A stretch of 64,000 bases of DNA, taken from contig NC_065875.1 of NCBI RefSeq assembly GCF_933775445.1, positions 24,241,555 through 24,305,554 on the forward strand. The letters run 5' to 3'. The translations under genes and the position numbers were made by a program. This stretch comes from Argentina anserina. Its lineage: Eukaryota; Streptophyta; Magnoliopsida; Rosales; Rosaceae. This document shows, one piece after another, positions 32,393 through 45,193 of the stretch. Position 1 is the first letter of the stretch; the number at the start of each line of letters is the position of its first letter. The notes beneath the pieces are model-generated. The model did no database searches. It saw nothing but the letters and a program-made list of their open reading frames with translations, and was not told where the DNA came from.

Positions 32393-33361
32393 TCACTTAA
32401 TTATCTTGATAACGAAAATTAAACACACAATATGAAGTTTGACTATTATAAAGAAGAGATTCACAAAATAAGAAACAAATTCTTCAACCAACAGTGTTCG
32501 CAATTTCCAGAAATTATTCATCTCAATGAGACAATTATATTAATTAACCAAAATACAAAGAAATTAGAATGGTCTTGCACGGAATTTAAGGGAAGTTGCA
32601 AGGGTGCTTCTGATATTATAAGTCCAAACAAAGACAAAAACAATAACAAGAAAACCAAAAAGCCCCCAGTAGTAATCAGCAATCATTCTCCTACTTCGAC
32701 CCAAACCCAAAAAAACGTGAAACATTATTGTATTGAGGTCCAAGCAGTTGATTCTGTTCGTGACCAGAAATACCAAATGACCTCTTGTGTTTCTGCTAGC
32801 TCATCCACCCTGCAAATATAGCTGTATCTATCTTCTATCAAAAACCCATCAAATTATTGATTGCTCTCTTATTCCCAGACTCAAAAATCTCAGGTACCTT
32901 CTCTTCAAACCCACAAAAGTTCTTATCTTTTCTTCAATTCCTAAGTCAATCGATTTCAATTCAGGGTATAGGGTTAGATTTGCAGTACTTGAATTAAATA
33001 CATGTCGTTTTCTGCAGCTGAGAATTGCTGAGCAAAATTGAGTTGCTCTGGTGTTTCTGAATTTCTAGTGAATCCTAGTTTCTGGAATTGAATTCGGTAA
33101 GGGTTTTTGCTGGTTATAGAAAAGTTTGGTTTTTTATGGTTCGATTATGAATAAAGTTTTGGTCTTTATATGTGTATGAGTTGGGTTAATATGGTTGTGA
33201 TATGGGTTGGTTTTGTTGTTTATAGGGGAGCTCTGTGATTAGTTCAGGTCGGCATTGTAGAATTGATGTGAGTTTTGAAGCTTGAGTTATTGAGAGTTGT
33301 GGTGTATAGTGGGGTGCATTTTGGGTTGGGAAGTGTGTGGCTGTAGCTTGGAGTCTTGAAT

Positions 33362-36300
33362 ATGTACCGGACTGTGGCTACAGCTACAACTGCAACTCGA
33401 GGTGGATCTCCTACGGATAGTGGGGATTCTGTGGTGAGTTTGGATCAAGTGCCGCGGTGGAGCAACTCGGAGCATCGGTCCTCTTTGGAATATGACAATG
33501 AAGATCCCACCTTTTCGAATTCGTACTTCCCTGATCCTTTAACTGCTCAGTCAGGGGCTGATAGTGGTCTCAATGCGATTATTTCGAGGTTTCCTGTTGA
33601 TCATGAGATTAATTCGAAGATATATTTGTGGAGGGGGAACCCTTGGAATCTTGAAGTTGATGCTGTAGTGAACTCTACAAATGAGGTGAGTACTCAACAA
33701 TTCTATAGTGATAAGTTCCTGATATAACCATGCTCTGGGAAAATGAGAACATCAGGGTATTTGTATGGGGTTGTGTATTGGTTTAACTAAGAACCTACTT
33801 TAAGGCTCTAAGAGGTTTTCAGTTGGTCTTGAGTCTTTGACAGTATTTGAAGATTTTACGTAAACATATTCCTGAACTGTGGGTGCTTTCTTAAAGTTAA
33901 TGATTTGTCAGTAAGCTACTTAAATTTTCTCCTTGAGCCTACTGGAGGATTAGACCATGGGCCTTATCCATGTTGTTAGTCTGTTAGAAGATTCTCGTTT
34001 TCAGATCAGTCACCTTTGAGCCCTAAGTTCATCAATCACATCTGGTTTGGGCAACCAATGGACGTGTGTGGCTAATGAATGGTACTATCCTAACATGCTT
34101 TCACTTCGATCATTTGCAGAACATGGATGAAGCACACTGCAGCCCTGGCTTGCATGCTGCGGCTGGACCTGGTCTTGCAGAAGAATGTGCAGCATTGGTA
34201 GGCTACTTCTTAGTCAAATTTAGCTATAGTAGTTTACATCTGGTTGCACTGCTGTCTTCAGTCTTCAGACGTTGATCACAAGATCCTTGATGTTTGAATA
34301 TAATGTAAATAGAGATTCTTGTTTAGATTGAAAATGTTGAATAGGATACAACATGTGATATTTATGACACAGACTATGTATCATTACTCTAAAGCCTTCT
34401 CGTTATATTGTGATTGTTTTATATTAAGAATCAACTAATTTCAACCTTTCTTCCTGGATAGGGTGGATGCCGAACAGGGATGGCAAAGGTTACTAAAGCA
34501 TATGACCTTCCAGCTAGGTATTGGCATTTTACACGTATATGACAGAAGAAAGTTGACTTTACGTTGCATTTTAACAAAGCTCAAATCTGTTTAGTAGTAT
34601 TTTAAAAATCTCATTTAGCACCTAAGCACTCTTCATGTCTGAACATTTGATTCACAAGTCATTACTGGTTTATAGGAAATGCTAACAGAGGGATAATCTT
34701 TTATTAACTTCATTACTCGAGGTTCTGTGAACTTCTATTGGCGTCCAAGTAGGCTGTTAGGATTTTTTTTTCAGGATTACTTGAGTATGTTCCCGTGACT
34801 CATGGTTACTAGTGAGCTAGCCTAATGTAGGTGTTGCATATGAGTATTCTTAGCTTTACGCTTCATATTAGCATTTTGTTCTGTACATGCAGTTTGTTTT
34901 CTTGCATTGTTGTTGCACACAAGATTCTTGGGTAATAAAATATGCTTTTTCCTTTTATAATTAGGAGGGTTATCCATACTGTTGGTCCCAAGTATGCTGT
35001 GAAGTACCACACTGCTGCAGAAAATGCTCTGAGCCACTGCTACCGTTCTTGTCTTGAACTCCTCATTGAAAATGGGTTGCAAAGGTAAGCCGCTATAGCT
35101 TACCTTAGAGTTTACATCTATTCAGCTCTTTCTTATGATTTATCAACTGTTTTCCCCTTACAAAGTCACTCTGCTTGGCAAATATATTTGCAGCATTGCA
35201 ATGGGCTGTATATATACGGAGGCTAAGAACTATCCTCGTGAGCCAGCTGCTCATGTCGCTATCAGTGAGTTTGTTTCTTATATTCATCTACATTAAGTTA
35301 TTCATAGTGATATTGACAAGAAGTGCCACTGGTGTTTGAGCAACTATGCTGAATTACTAAATTATCTATTCATGCATGTATAGCCATGTTTTAGTTGTTC
35401 TCGAATAACTATTTCTCAAGATTGCATTTCTTTTATTCTCTCTATCCAGCTCATCTATTGTCTGCTTTCGTTCAGGGACTGTGCGACGGTTTCTCGAGAA
35501 ACAGAAGGATAAAATCGCAGCTGTTGTCTTTTGTACTACCACATCAACTGATACAGAAATCTACAAAAGGTGATTCGTCTTTCAAGGAAATTTAACTTAT
35601 TTGTCATGTATAATTTTACTGTCAGAATTTGAGAGCTCATTTTCTCTCCTTCTCTTTTATAAGTGTAGATTGCTTCCGCTTTACTTTCCTCGCGATAGAC
35701 TTGAAGAGGAGGTTGCCATGTCAAAACTTCCTGCAGATGTAGGCGATGAAAATGGTGAGACGATTATAGATGAGCGAAAAATCAGGATAAAGCCTTTGCC
35801 CAAAAAAGCTATTGCAAGGCCACCAAGAGCTCCGGTTGATCTTCCTGTTAGTGATGCAGGCTTGGTACGGAGGTAAGTTAATTAAAAGTAGCATACATTA
35901 CAAATGAAAATGTAAAGCACTTCGTGAGTAATATAACAAACATTTACTGCAAATTACCAGTGATGAAGTCCATGCATTTTATATCAATGCTCATAGATTC
36001 TGTGAACTTGGTTCTCTGTTTTATGAATCTCAGTGGTTCATTTTGCTAGACCTTGAACTGTTGTTATACAGGAACTCATCACATTTGGATTCATTTCTGG
36101 ATCCGGCTTTTATGTCTTTAATAAAAGATCCGGACCAGAGACGTAGGGAACAATGGGAAAAAACTGCTCAAGCCCAAGGTGGATGGAATTGTGCCAAAAT
36201 GCTTGGGTTTGGTGAGCTTGGTGGACCTCCACTGTCTGCTGCAGAAGAATACTCGCTTCATTCAAGATACCTTGCTAAAGCAAACTCTCTCAATCTTTCA

Positions 36301-37476
36301 GAAATTTCAGAAATGAAAATTGTGTATGCTTTTATATCTCTGATCTTCAGTGGCAATTGTGGAGTCTTTAATTTATAGAATTTTACACCTGTCATTCTGT
36401 CAACTTACTAATTTATGAAAAAGAAGTTTGGATGTGAGTCTTCGGGGCAGTTAATATTGAATTGCCTCTCTATATGTCAGCTACCGAGGTGGAGTTGACA
36501 GCGAAGGTCGTCCTGTAATGGTAGTTGTGGGCGCACATTTTCTGCTGCGATGTCTTGATCTAGAACGATTTGTGCATTATGTTGTCAAGGTAGCAAAGCA
36601 TCAAAGTTCATGTTGATCTACAGATGTCGCTAAGCAATTGTTTGAAAAAAAGAGAGTTAATAGATGCATGATTTTTTCCCTTCTCTATTGATTTACAGGA
36701 GTTTGAGCCCATAATACAGAAGCCATATACTATCGTGTACTTCCACTCTGCAGCATCTCTACAGCTGTAAGTTCCTCAATCCTCATAGTTTAGTTTCGGA
36801 AAAATGCAAAACATATATGTTTATGAAATAGCTTATATGTTTATTGTAAGCTTTTCAGTAAATGATTCAGTTTTACTTTTCTAAATGTATGCAGTCAGCC
36901 AGACTTGGGGTGGATGAGAAGATTACAACAAATACTTGGTCGTAAACACCAACGTAATCTGCATGTAGGTTCCGCTAACTTTCCATCTACTTGGGCCAAT
37001 ATTTATCTACCATCCACATCTCTGATCCTTGTTTCCTTTACATAGGCAATATATGTCCTCCACCCTACTTTCGGGCTTAAGGCGGCTCTGTTTGCTATGC
37101 AATTGTTTGTGGACAATGTGGTATGTCTAGTTTCATTTGTGTATGCTCGGTTACTAAAACTTCAGTGCCACTTAAAAATGCATTGTAAGTGAAATGGTAT
37201 TTAACACTTGTTTCTAGGTCTGGAAGAAAGTGGTATATGTGGATAGGTTACTGCAGCTCTTCAGATATGTACCTCGTGAGCAGTTGACCATCCCCGACTT
37301 TGTTTTCCAGTTGAGTTTTCTCTTTCTTTCATCTATACAATAGGGTCTTTTAGAAGTCTTAACTATGATTCTGATGATTTATACGACCATGATAATGTAG
37401 GCACGATTTGGAAGTGAATGGTGGGAAGGGTCTAATCGTGGATCCAAGAACAAAGTATGTGTATCATCGTCCATAG
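33362..37476 (+). CDS. GDAP2-like protein: macro domain plus CRAL-TRIO/Sec14 domain
   Basis: Fourteen exons: 33362-33685, 34120-34197, 34462-34517, 34965-35084, 35194-35264, 35476-35569, 35669-35872, 36072-36323, 36481-36589, 36699-36766, 36895-36964, 37046-37120, 37218-37309, 37401-37476. All are GT–AG and join to 562 aa, which I recall as the length of Arabidopsis At1g69340. Residues about 83-250 form a macro (Appr-1''-P/ADP-ribose binding) domain: IYLWRGNPWNLEVDAVVNST, CSPGLHAAAGPGLAEECAAL, GGCRTGMAKVTKAYDLPAR and RVIHTVGPKY. Residues about 400-555 form a Sec14-type lipid-binding domain: YRGGVDSEGRPVMVVVGAHF, TIVYFHSAASLQLQPDLGWM, HPTFGLKAALFAMQLFV and VYVDRLLQLFRYVP. Animal GDAP2 has the same architecture. 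The biochemical role in plants is unknown to me; macrodomain binding of ADP-ribose or a related ligand is inference. Confidence 0.93.
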
Positions 37477-37899
37477 TACCACAAATACAATTCCAGTAGG
37501 CAACGAAGGAAGGAAGTCCATGGATTGTGATTTCTTGATTCTATTCTCTTTTACTGTATCATATAGGTATTAGATGAGAGTTGAATTTTTTGTGTTCATT
37601 GTGTACAAAAGCTGTAATTCTTTTCTTTGTTTTATTTTATATATATTTTCGCTTAATTGTAACGACCAAATGATCCGTCTGTTTCAACATGAAATTAGAA
37701 ATATTCTTTCTTGTTACATGTTATTAATAAAATGGAAGTGAATTTGAGCTTTGTGAGAGTTTATAAATCGCTGAAACTGACCTAAATTAACAAAATCTTG
37801 AATAGAATTACATGAGACACAGTAGCTTAGTTAGTAAAATTGAATTATAAGAACCAGCAAAGTTTACCACTGTAAAAGAGAACTAGCAAATTTTAACCA

Positions 37900-38307
37900 G
37901 GAAAAAACTTGCGTACAAACTAGTATGTACACGTGCGTCTAAACTCTTGTTTATTTGCACACTTTGCGAATATAAATACATGATTTTAACCGTTCAAAGG
38001 TTTAGTTTATTACTAAAGATCATTTATGTAAAAGATCAACATAAACAAAAATCGTCTTCATAGTCGATTGCATCAAACAAATGAACGGTTATGGTGAAAG
38101 TTAGTAGTCTCATGATCAACCGTCAATTTGTTTGATGCAATCGACTATGAAGACGATTTTTGTTTATGTTGATATTTTACAGAAATGATCTTTAGTAATA
38201 AACTAAACTTTTGAACGGTTAAAATCATGTATTTATATTCGCAAAGTGTTCAAATAAACGAGAGTTTGGACGCACGCGTACATACTAGTTTGTACGCAAG
38301 TTTTTCC
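37900..38307. mobile_element. Mutator-like MITE with about 190-bp, nearly perfect inverted arms
   Basis: GGAAAAAACTTGCGTACAAA at the left end and GTACGCAAGTTTTTCC at the right end bound a 408 bp element. It is flanked by the 9-bp duplication TTTTAACCA (37891-37899 and 38308-38316). The arms match at roughly 95% through CGAATATAAATACATG, GTTTAGTTTATTACTAAAG and ATCGTCTTCATAGTCGATTG, leaving a loop of about 30 bp. The 9-bp duplication and long TIRs fit Mutator. High arm identity means a recent insertion and a transcript that could form double-stranded RNA. Confidence 0.92.
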
Positions 38308-38911
38308 TTTTAACCAAGTAAAAACGAAATGCTAGGTGCTTTGGGCCTTTGGCAAAGAAGGAATCTTCGTCGTTTCAAAGAAAAAAAAAAGTCTCAGATA
38401 AACACAGTTGATATCATACTCCACGACGCAGTCGATACGACCCCAGTTGGGCTTGGCTAGCTCCTCGAAAGCGTTCCACACAGTTTTTCATATATTTGGA
38501 ATTATAGGAAGTTAATAATCTTCCAGTTGAAGACCAACGTCGGCCTCGTTGCGTCTCCCGGCCACTCTCCGGTGAGCTCACTCTTCACTTTTTAAAACAG
38601 CTATCTGCTTTTAGGATTGTTACTGGTATATTTTACAATACTATTAACTTGGGTTTTAATAAAGATTTGAACTTTTCTACACCTAGTAGTCTAGTACTGA
38701 AAGATCGGATTTTGATCAATTTTGCGTTGTATGGTATTAAGCTTTTACTGTTTAGTTGAATCTTGGTTAATTGTAATGTCTTAGCATTATCTGCTTGAGC
38801 CTTGAGCTGAAATGTGATTGGAGTTGCTGTATCCTTGTAGGGTGATTGGACTTGCTGATGTTGCTTTAGAAGAGTTCGGAGAAAAAAGAAGGGTTTTTTT
38901 TTTTGTTGAAA

Positions 38912-41307
38912 ATGGTGCAAGGTTTGTCACTGGGCACTCTGGCTACGCCGTGTGGCGGTTGTGTTTGTGGATCAGTGCCTTCATGGAGGAAGCATTTTGG
39001 AGTAATGAGGAGAGAGCAGATAAGTAGTGAGAGGAGTTTTGTGTGGCATCAGTGTGATCATAGCGTACTTGTGAAAGGAAAGTCTGATATGTTGGGGCAA
39101 AGGAATGTAAGGGTGGAAGCTGGGTGGCTGTTTAAAGGGGGTGATAGGGGGTCGGATGCGATCACAGAGCGCAGTGAGAGTGCTAATGAGGATATATTGA
39201 TATTCTTCTTCCAGCTGGACCTGGCTACTCGAGTACAGGTTTGATGCAACTCCTTCAATGATTTTAATCTTATATGAGGTTTTCCTTTTTGTCCAATTAA
39301 TGTTGTTTAGGATGCAGTGGTCTGAGGTGGTATGTCTCAGTTTTGCTTACACTATCTTGATACGCTATTTGGGGTTGTAATGGCAGTGTGCATTGAATAT
39401 GGAAGAGTATGACATTGCACAGCAACTGAGAACCAAACTGGCTGAGGTTAGACCGCTAATCTTTGATCATTATTAGTAAAAGGTGCTCGTAGCTTGCTTT
39501 AAACGTCTTCATCTTTTAATTAAAGACCCTATAGACTTCTTTTTTGGATGCATAATTTCACTCCTTAGCAAACTCATAAATCATTGAGAGAGCTATGGTT
39601 TCAAGCTTTAATAGGAGTCACACCAGCCAAACTCTGGAGTGGTTTTAGATGCACTACCTTGCGGATGTGAAAAGGACTGTTTGGCATGTATTATGTACTA
39701 TACTTAGCTGCACTTCTGCACAAATATATTAAAACGAGATATATTTGAGCTTTCTGGTAAATGGAGAATCAAGTAATGTAGCAGCTTGCCTAATAACCGT
39801 TCTTATTGGAAGGTTGAAGCAGAAGTTGCTAAGCAGCAAGAGGGGAAAAGGGGATCATCTTCAAAGAGTGAAGCTCAAGATAAGGGTATAAGTATCATTC
39901 GTTTACGGTAGGCATTGTAATTTTTTGATTTAATTTCAGCGAGATAGGTGTATTTATATCATGCTTTAACTAAAATTTCTCAATTCTATTGGCATATGGA
40001 GTCATCTAAAAGTGTTATGAGACAGCTACATTTGTCTTTCTTACAGTGCAGACTTGCAAGGTGCAATTGAGAGTGAAAACTATGCAGTGGCAGCCAGGCT
40101 GCGGGATGAAATCTCAAAATTGGAAGCAGAATCATTGGCTATATCAGCCAAAGCTTTGGCACATGAAAATGCAAACTATGCATTTCGTTTGGGACAGAGA
40201 GTGAGGCATAAAAAATTTGGTAAGTTCTATCTGTGCCTTCTGCTGGCAGAGTTATCTTTCATTTGTTTGATTCATATTCCAAGATGGTGATGTCAAGTAG
40301 TGCATAAATGGATAATTCATACTTGGGCATATCTAGGTAGTTGAAGTTCATAATTAGGGAGTATGAAGCAATTGATTATATAAATCAAACGTTGCAGCTG
40401 GGAAAGAGGGGTAATTAAGATTCGGTTTCCCCCTAAGATGATATGTTATCTTATCTGTTCAGGTTATCGGGCTGTAGTTTGTGGAATGGATCCTGTGTGC
40501 TGTGAATCGAGTTCATGGATGGAAACTGCTCAAGTTGAAAAGTTGTCTCGGGGTGCGAACCAGCCATTTTATCAGGTTTGAACTTGGATGTGCCATCATG
40601 ATTTTGGACCTTGACATATGCTTTTGATTTCTTTATAACAACTTATAAAACCAGGCGTGACTATTATGACTATTATCACTTAACAGTAATTGGCTAAGTG
40701 TTCAAATAATGTCATCAATTGGGTGATTAAGAAAACATTGCTTGAAATAGTATTCGAATCATCTCTTCTTATATCTTTGCCAGGTTTTGGTTGATGTGCA
40801 TGCAGACCCCAACCTTCTGGTGGCTTATGGTAATCTGCATCTGCTTCACCCGTTTGATCCTCAAACTGGAGTTTATGTTCCTGTGAAGTGTTTTTTACCG
40901 CATTAGTGCCTGGCTTATATTCGTTTTGTCTTTTGGTTTCTTGTGCTGCAGTTGCTGAGGATAATCTATTGGCCCCTGACCAACCAGATTTGGTGAGTAG
41001 ACGTCTCCCCTAATTTTGCCATCTTTTTCTGTAATTGTATTATTTTCTTTTTGCTCTTAATGTTCAATTCACTATCTCCCTTGAAGAAGATCAGATCGCC
41101 CCCCCCCCCCCCCCCCCCCCCCCCCCGAGGTTAAGATTTTCTGCATTTAATCTTGTGCAGGATCGATTTGATCATCCCTACATTTCCTTCTTATTCTATG
41201 GGATGGATGCAGCTGGTGATTTCATTCCTATCAAGCAACTACGCGAGAAGTACAACAGACCACGACATGAAATACCGCTCGATGAGGAGCCAGGAGGCGA
41301 GGCTTAG
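38912..41307 (+). CDS. CLPF: ClpF-like chloroplast Clp protease adaptor (UVR + YccV-like domains)
   Basis: Eight exons: 38912-39238, 39387-39446, 39813-39907, 40047-40219, 40463-40575, 40784-40829, 40952-40992, 41161-41307. They join in frame to 333 aa. The N-terminus (MVQGLSLGTLATPCGGCVCG...) is a likely plastid transit peptide. A first UVR-like helix pair (MEEYDIAQQLRTKLAEVEAE) lies at about 114-133. The main UVR motif (AIESENYAVAARLRDEISKL) is at about 164-185. The YccV/HspQ-like domain starts at FRLGQRVRHKKFGYRAVVCG and ends near DFIPIKQLREKYNRPRHEIP. Arabidopsis ClpF (At2g03390) pairs with ClpS1 as a binary adaptor delivering substrates to ClpC in the stroma. Intron 7 holds a run of 28 C at 41099-41126. 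Confidence 0.92.
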
Positions 41308-41649
41308 ACAAATGCCAGCATTTAGCAACAGACCTTGTACAACATACTGAATAGCATAGATCATTCGAATATATACTTCATTGTTTTCCCCCTTGTACTA
41401 ATCAGAAAGTGGATAAACAATTTAACAGGTTAGAAGCCTATATGTTTGTTATTTTGTTTATACCCTACTGAATGAAGACAAGAAATTGAGTATGTATTTG
41501 GATTTAGTTGCTTCTAAATTGGTTGTCCGCGTGCACTCCACTATTTGGTCTTGCCTTTGTAGTGACTAGTGAGAGGCTCAAGGAACAATTTTCAGAGCTA
41601 ATCTTTTAAGACTTGAAAATATTCTGAGGGCCAATGATAAGATAGTAAT

Positions 41650-42070
41650 TAGGACAATTTGTACACGACTGCTAGGACCACAGCTGCCGTTTGAGGCAAA
41701 TCCCTCTGCCAAAGGCATCATGCGCTATGCATCCTACATTCCTACTCAGAAAATTGAGATTCATCAAGTTTGGTGGATGATTGTTCATCCTTGTGGTGTG
41801 ACCATATTCCCTTTCAGTAGCTAGACAATTCTTGCGGGCACTGATAAGAAGTCGGTAAGTTTACGCAATGATTGTCTGCAGCCTCCGCTTCGTTCTCACC
41901 TGTCACAACAAGAAGTTGGATGCCGAGTTGATGTCTGGAAATGGACCATACTCGAGGCCAATCTCGTTCCGTCAACCTACTTGCACGATTATAATTCACT
42001 TCTGTCAAGTTAACGCCGATGTCCTTATGAGCATGATATCATTCTTCATCTCGTAAGCTACCAGGACATA
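41650..42070. repeat. Direct duplicate, copy 1 (partner at 46300-46714)
   Basis: About 400 bp is highly similar to 46300-46714, through ACCACAGCTGCCGT, GAAAATTGAGATTCATCAAG, CACTGATAAGAAGTCGG and GTAAGCTAC(C/A)AGGACATA. Copy 2 lies about 230 bp downstream of the stop codon of the minus-strand PPR gene, so it probably represents that gene's 3' flank, and copy 1 a duplicate. A 4-bp difference (AAGTTGGATGCCGAG against AAGTTGCCGAG) and scattered changes separate them. Confidence 0.8.
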
Positions 42071-42202
42071 AAGGACATGCAGCCCAGTTAGGTTCCATGA
42101 GACGGACAACACAGAAAATGCCAAGGCATAGCAGTCGGAATATCACAGGGGCTTAGAATTCCTTTATCTTGCAGGCGGCAGTAGGCTTCAGGAGAATGAT
42201 GT

Positions 42203-43134
42203 TCAGATAATCACACTACCACCTGGGTCGCTGTTTTGAACTTTTGGGACACAGAGGATGGGAGCCTGGATTTCGCCAGGTTTGCCAAGCTGACCACAGG
42301 CCGCCATCTGATCATCGCCTCTACTCGGCCGCATGAAAACCACACGGCCTGCCCCGGCCAAATAATTTCTGAACTCCACCATTTTCTCATCACTGGTTGG
42401 TCTGAAATGGGATCCGCTATGAGGATTAAATGTGATGAGGTTGATCTTGCATGGATTGCCCTCCCTGAACCAGATCAGCAAGCCTTCTTGCATCCTCAAT
42501 GCTGCAGCATGCAAGGCATACAATCACACATCAAACAAATAAAACAAGGAATCCCTAATTGAAGGTAAACTGTGTTGTAAATGTATACCATGGGGCAGCA
42601 TTTCATGACATACTGCTAAAGAAACTTCATATTGACATAATCAAACTAACCAACATGCAACTACAAAAGTTATTTTTACCTATCATTTACTCCTGCCAGC
42701 ATTACATATTCAAAAAGAACTCTGTAGTTATTCTTGAAGCGAAGTTCCTCTCTAAGAGTCTGAAGAAGCACAGCCCTATATTGTACTTCCGGTTTATTGG
42801 CATGATCCATTTTCTGACCTGCAATGTTCATCACTATAAGGTAATACAACTGTGTGGAAGTGTGAGTATGCACACATGTTTTGTACCAAGTTATCACACA
42901 AGTATGTAGTTTGATAGTTCAGATAATGAATTGAAATACCTCATCTGTAGTTGCATTCAAACCAACAGCTAAAGCACAATTAGATTCTCTGAGATAACGC
43001 CTCAGCTGGGGGACAAGCCCACTTGTTGAAACAGTTATCTTCTTGCGAGGACTGAAATGAAGGCCTTGATCATCCACCATAATGTCTACAGCTTTAATAA
43101 CATTGTCAATGTTGTGAAGCGGCTCTCCCATTCC
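42203..43134 (-). pseudogene. RlmN-like radical-SAM RNA methyltransferase, truncated and frameshifted
   Basis: Three C-terminal exons of a plant RlmN-type protein (the At2g39670 kind, from memory) are visible: 43134-42940 ([20 protein letters not shown] ... [17 protein letters not shown]), 42818-42680 and 42501-42203 (INLITFNPHSGSHFRPTSDE ... RGDDQMAACGQLGKPG). The family methylates an adenine of rRNA, and of tRNA in bacteria, using a 4Fe-4S cluster. The exon carrying the CxxxCxxC cluster motif is absent from this neighbourhood. Exon 42818-42680 starts in frame (RKWIMPINRKYNIGL) but is one base short before LLQTLREELRF. Exon 42501-42203 shifts frame between ARRLADLVQG and NPCKINLI. The Ser usual in LAVSLNAT is Gly here. 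A MITE sits just upstream. I call it a dead fragment. Confidence 0.8.
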
Positions 43135-43177
43135 CTGGAAATACAAAGTTATTCCAATTAGAAATTGTCAAAAGTTA

Positions 43178-44199
43178 GGCAAAAATGCCGATTTGCACTC
43201 TAAATTTGGCTGAAATTGTCAATTTGCACCCCGAACTTGTATTTGAGTCAATTTACCTCCTAAACTTGGTAAAAATTACCGATTTACACCCCGAACTTGC
43301 ATTTGAGTCAATTTACCTCCTAAACTTGGTAAAAATTGCTGATTTGCACCCTATCCGTTAAATTTAATGTTTTCAATCTAATTTTAAGTCGCATGTCATA
43401 CATTTAAGGGGCAGTATTGTCATTATATATTTATTCATATTTAATAATGAAATAAATTAATAAAATTACTTAAGAGAAACACTTGCTACAATGTTTGTTT
43501 TTTCGAAACATGTTATTGATTTATATATTTATTATTTTATGTGATATGGTATGTTAAAAGATATTAGAAAAATATAAATAAATAAATACATTGAAAATTA
43601 AAAATAAATGTGTGTTCCGAGAGAATTATTATTCTACCATTGTATGTGTCTTAGTCTTATTAGGTTTCCTGTTAGAGATATATTCGCATCTCTGTAAGAT
43701 TATGACTCCGAATCCTACGGGATTGTGGTTATGTAATGCCTATATATTGACCTCATTATCAATCAATAAACGGTTACGTTCTGTTCTATTACGTCGTTAT
43801 TATTCTCGTTTTGTTCCTCCTTCAACAATGTGTATATATAAAAATATATTTATACACAACACACTATATTTGAATGGGTGGATATGTTGAATATATAATT
43901 CAAAGTAGGGTCAAGTATGTAGAAAAAAAGATGTAAATAAATAATTTGATTAACAAAATAATCCTCATTTTAAAGAATATTTTTATTTGTTTTTAAGAAA
44001 AATATATATAGAAAATGACAACATTACCCCTCATGTGCATGACATGTGACGCAAAATTGGATAGAAACAGTTAAATTTAACGGATGGGGTGCAAATCGAC
44101 AATTTTTACCAAGTTTAGGAGGTAAATTGACTCAAATACAAATTCGGGTGCAAATTGATAATTTCAGCTAAATTTAGGGTGTAAATCGACATTTTTGCC
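43178..44199. mobile_element. Mutator-like MITE next to the RlmN pseudogene
   Basis: GGCAAAAATGCCGATTTGCA and the inverted GTAAATCGACATTTTTGCC bound a 1022 bp element. It is flanked by the near-identical 9-bp repeats CAAAAGTTA (43169-43177) and CAAAATTTA (44200-44208). Arms of about 150 bp contain TTTGAGTCAATTTACCTCC and CTAAACTTGGTAAAAATT. The left arm has an extra tandem copy of a roughly 60 bp unit. The interior (about 43672-43850) includes TGTTAGAGATAT and CAATCAATAAACGG motifs like a copia LTR fragment. Confidence 0.8.
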
Positions 44200-45193
44200 C
44201 AAAATTTATGTTTTGGTGACCTATATTATAGGTTATAAAGGTTCAGTAATAGCAATATGGGTCCAGAATCCAGATACCAGAACACAATAAACGATAAGGT
44301 TCTCAAATAAACACAACTAAAGTTCCCATATACACACCATAACACTAGTTAACCTCTACACTATATAGCATAGCAGGGAGGGCAAACAATTTGATGTACC
44401 TTCCTAGTTCCATCGGCCGCGGAAATAATATCCTTCAAAGACAATGAATGCCTTAAACTCAGCATTCGCACTCAACATCTTGCTAAAATCCTCATTTAAA
44501 CCTACAGCACGAGCATATTAGTAGCCATAAGTCTTTGATACGTGTCAAACCTTCCAGCTGATCACTGTGATGCGCCCACAAATCATTCCCGTAGAGACGC
44601 TTCCACAGCATCATAGCTTGTCCAAAGCATTACAATTATCATGAGTCACATAATCATAATTAACCTACTAAAAACGAATTAACCTCCAGCCAGCTCATCC
44701 CTTTAAGAAGCACCTTGGAGCTTTTGTTTGAGTTTCTAGTCAAATTTTTCAGACAAGTCAAAACCGGAGGAACCATCGTCGACGGAGGCGAGGGTCTCGG
44801 GGAGAGAGCAAGCGGTGGTGATTGCTTTAGAGATTGAGAGGAGAGAGGATAGGAGGGCGCGGGGGGCGTCTGTGTTAAGACTGTTAAACCTCTGTTTGTG
44901 TTCGAGGGGCAAAATTGTCTTTTCACTAATACATCCGACAGTCTCTACGCTTTTCCGACTATATCCAGAACTCATCCGATGGGTCTTCCGCGTCTCATAT
45001 CTTTGCACCTGATTATACGTTCGGAAACGCGCCGGAAAAGGTCGAATGCGCGCCGAAAACGACTGAATACGTTCGAGGATGTTGCTGCAAAGACAGTTAC
45101 ACCCCTATGTATATAAAATCGGTCCATTTATTAAACCCATCGACCAGCCAAGCCCAAGGTTAAGCCAAGACTGAAGAGAGTGAAGAGAGTGCG
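44200..45193. other. Intergenic region with uninterpreted minus-strand open stretches
   Basis: A minus-strand stretch at about 45008-44736 (ALLSSLLSISKAITTACSLP) and another at about 44515-44405 (LNEDFSKMLSANAEFKAFIV) look coding-like. I could not join them to the RlmN exons or recognise a family. They may be the first exons of another decayed gene that faced the thioredoxin-fold fragment at 45194. Confidence 0.3.

Noticed and set aside
41099..41126. Run of 28 C as a possible functional element
   Set aside because: Homopolymer inside a ClpF intron, likely a slippage tract and possibly an assembly error. No function can be inferred.
44736..45008. Possible first exon of the RlmN-like gene
   Set aside because: The peptide (ALLSSLLSISKAITTACSLP) does not resemble the RlmN start that I know, and no connecting exons were found.
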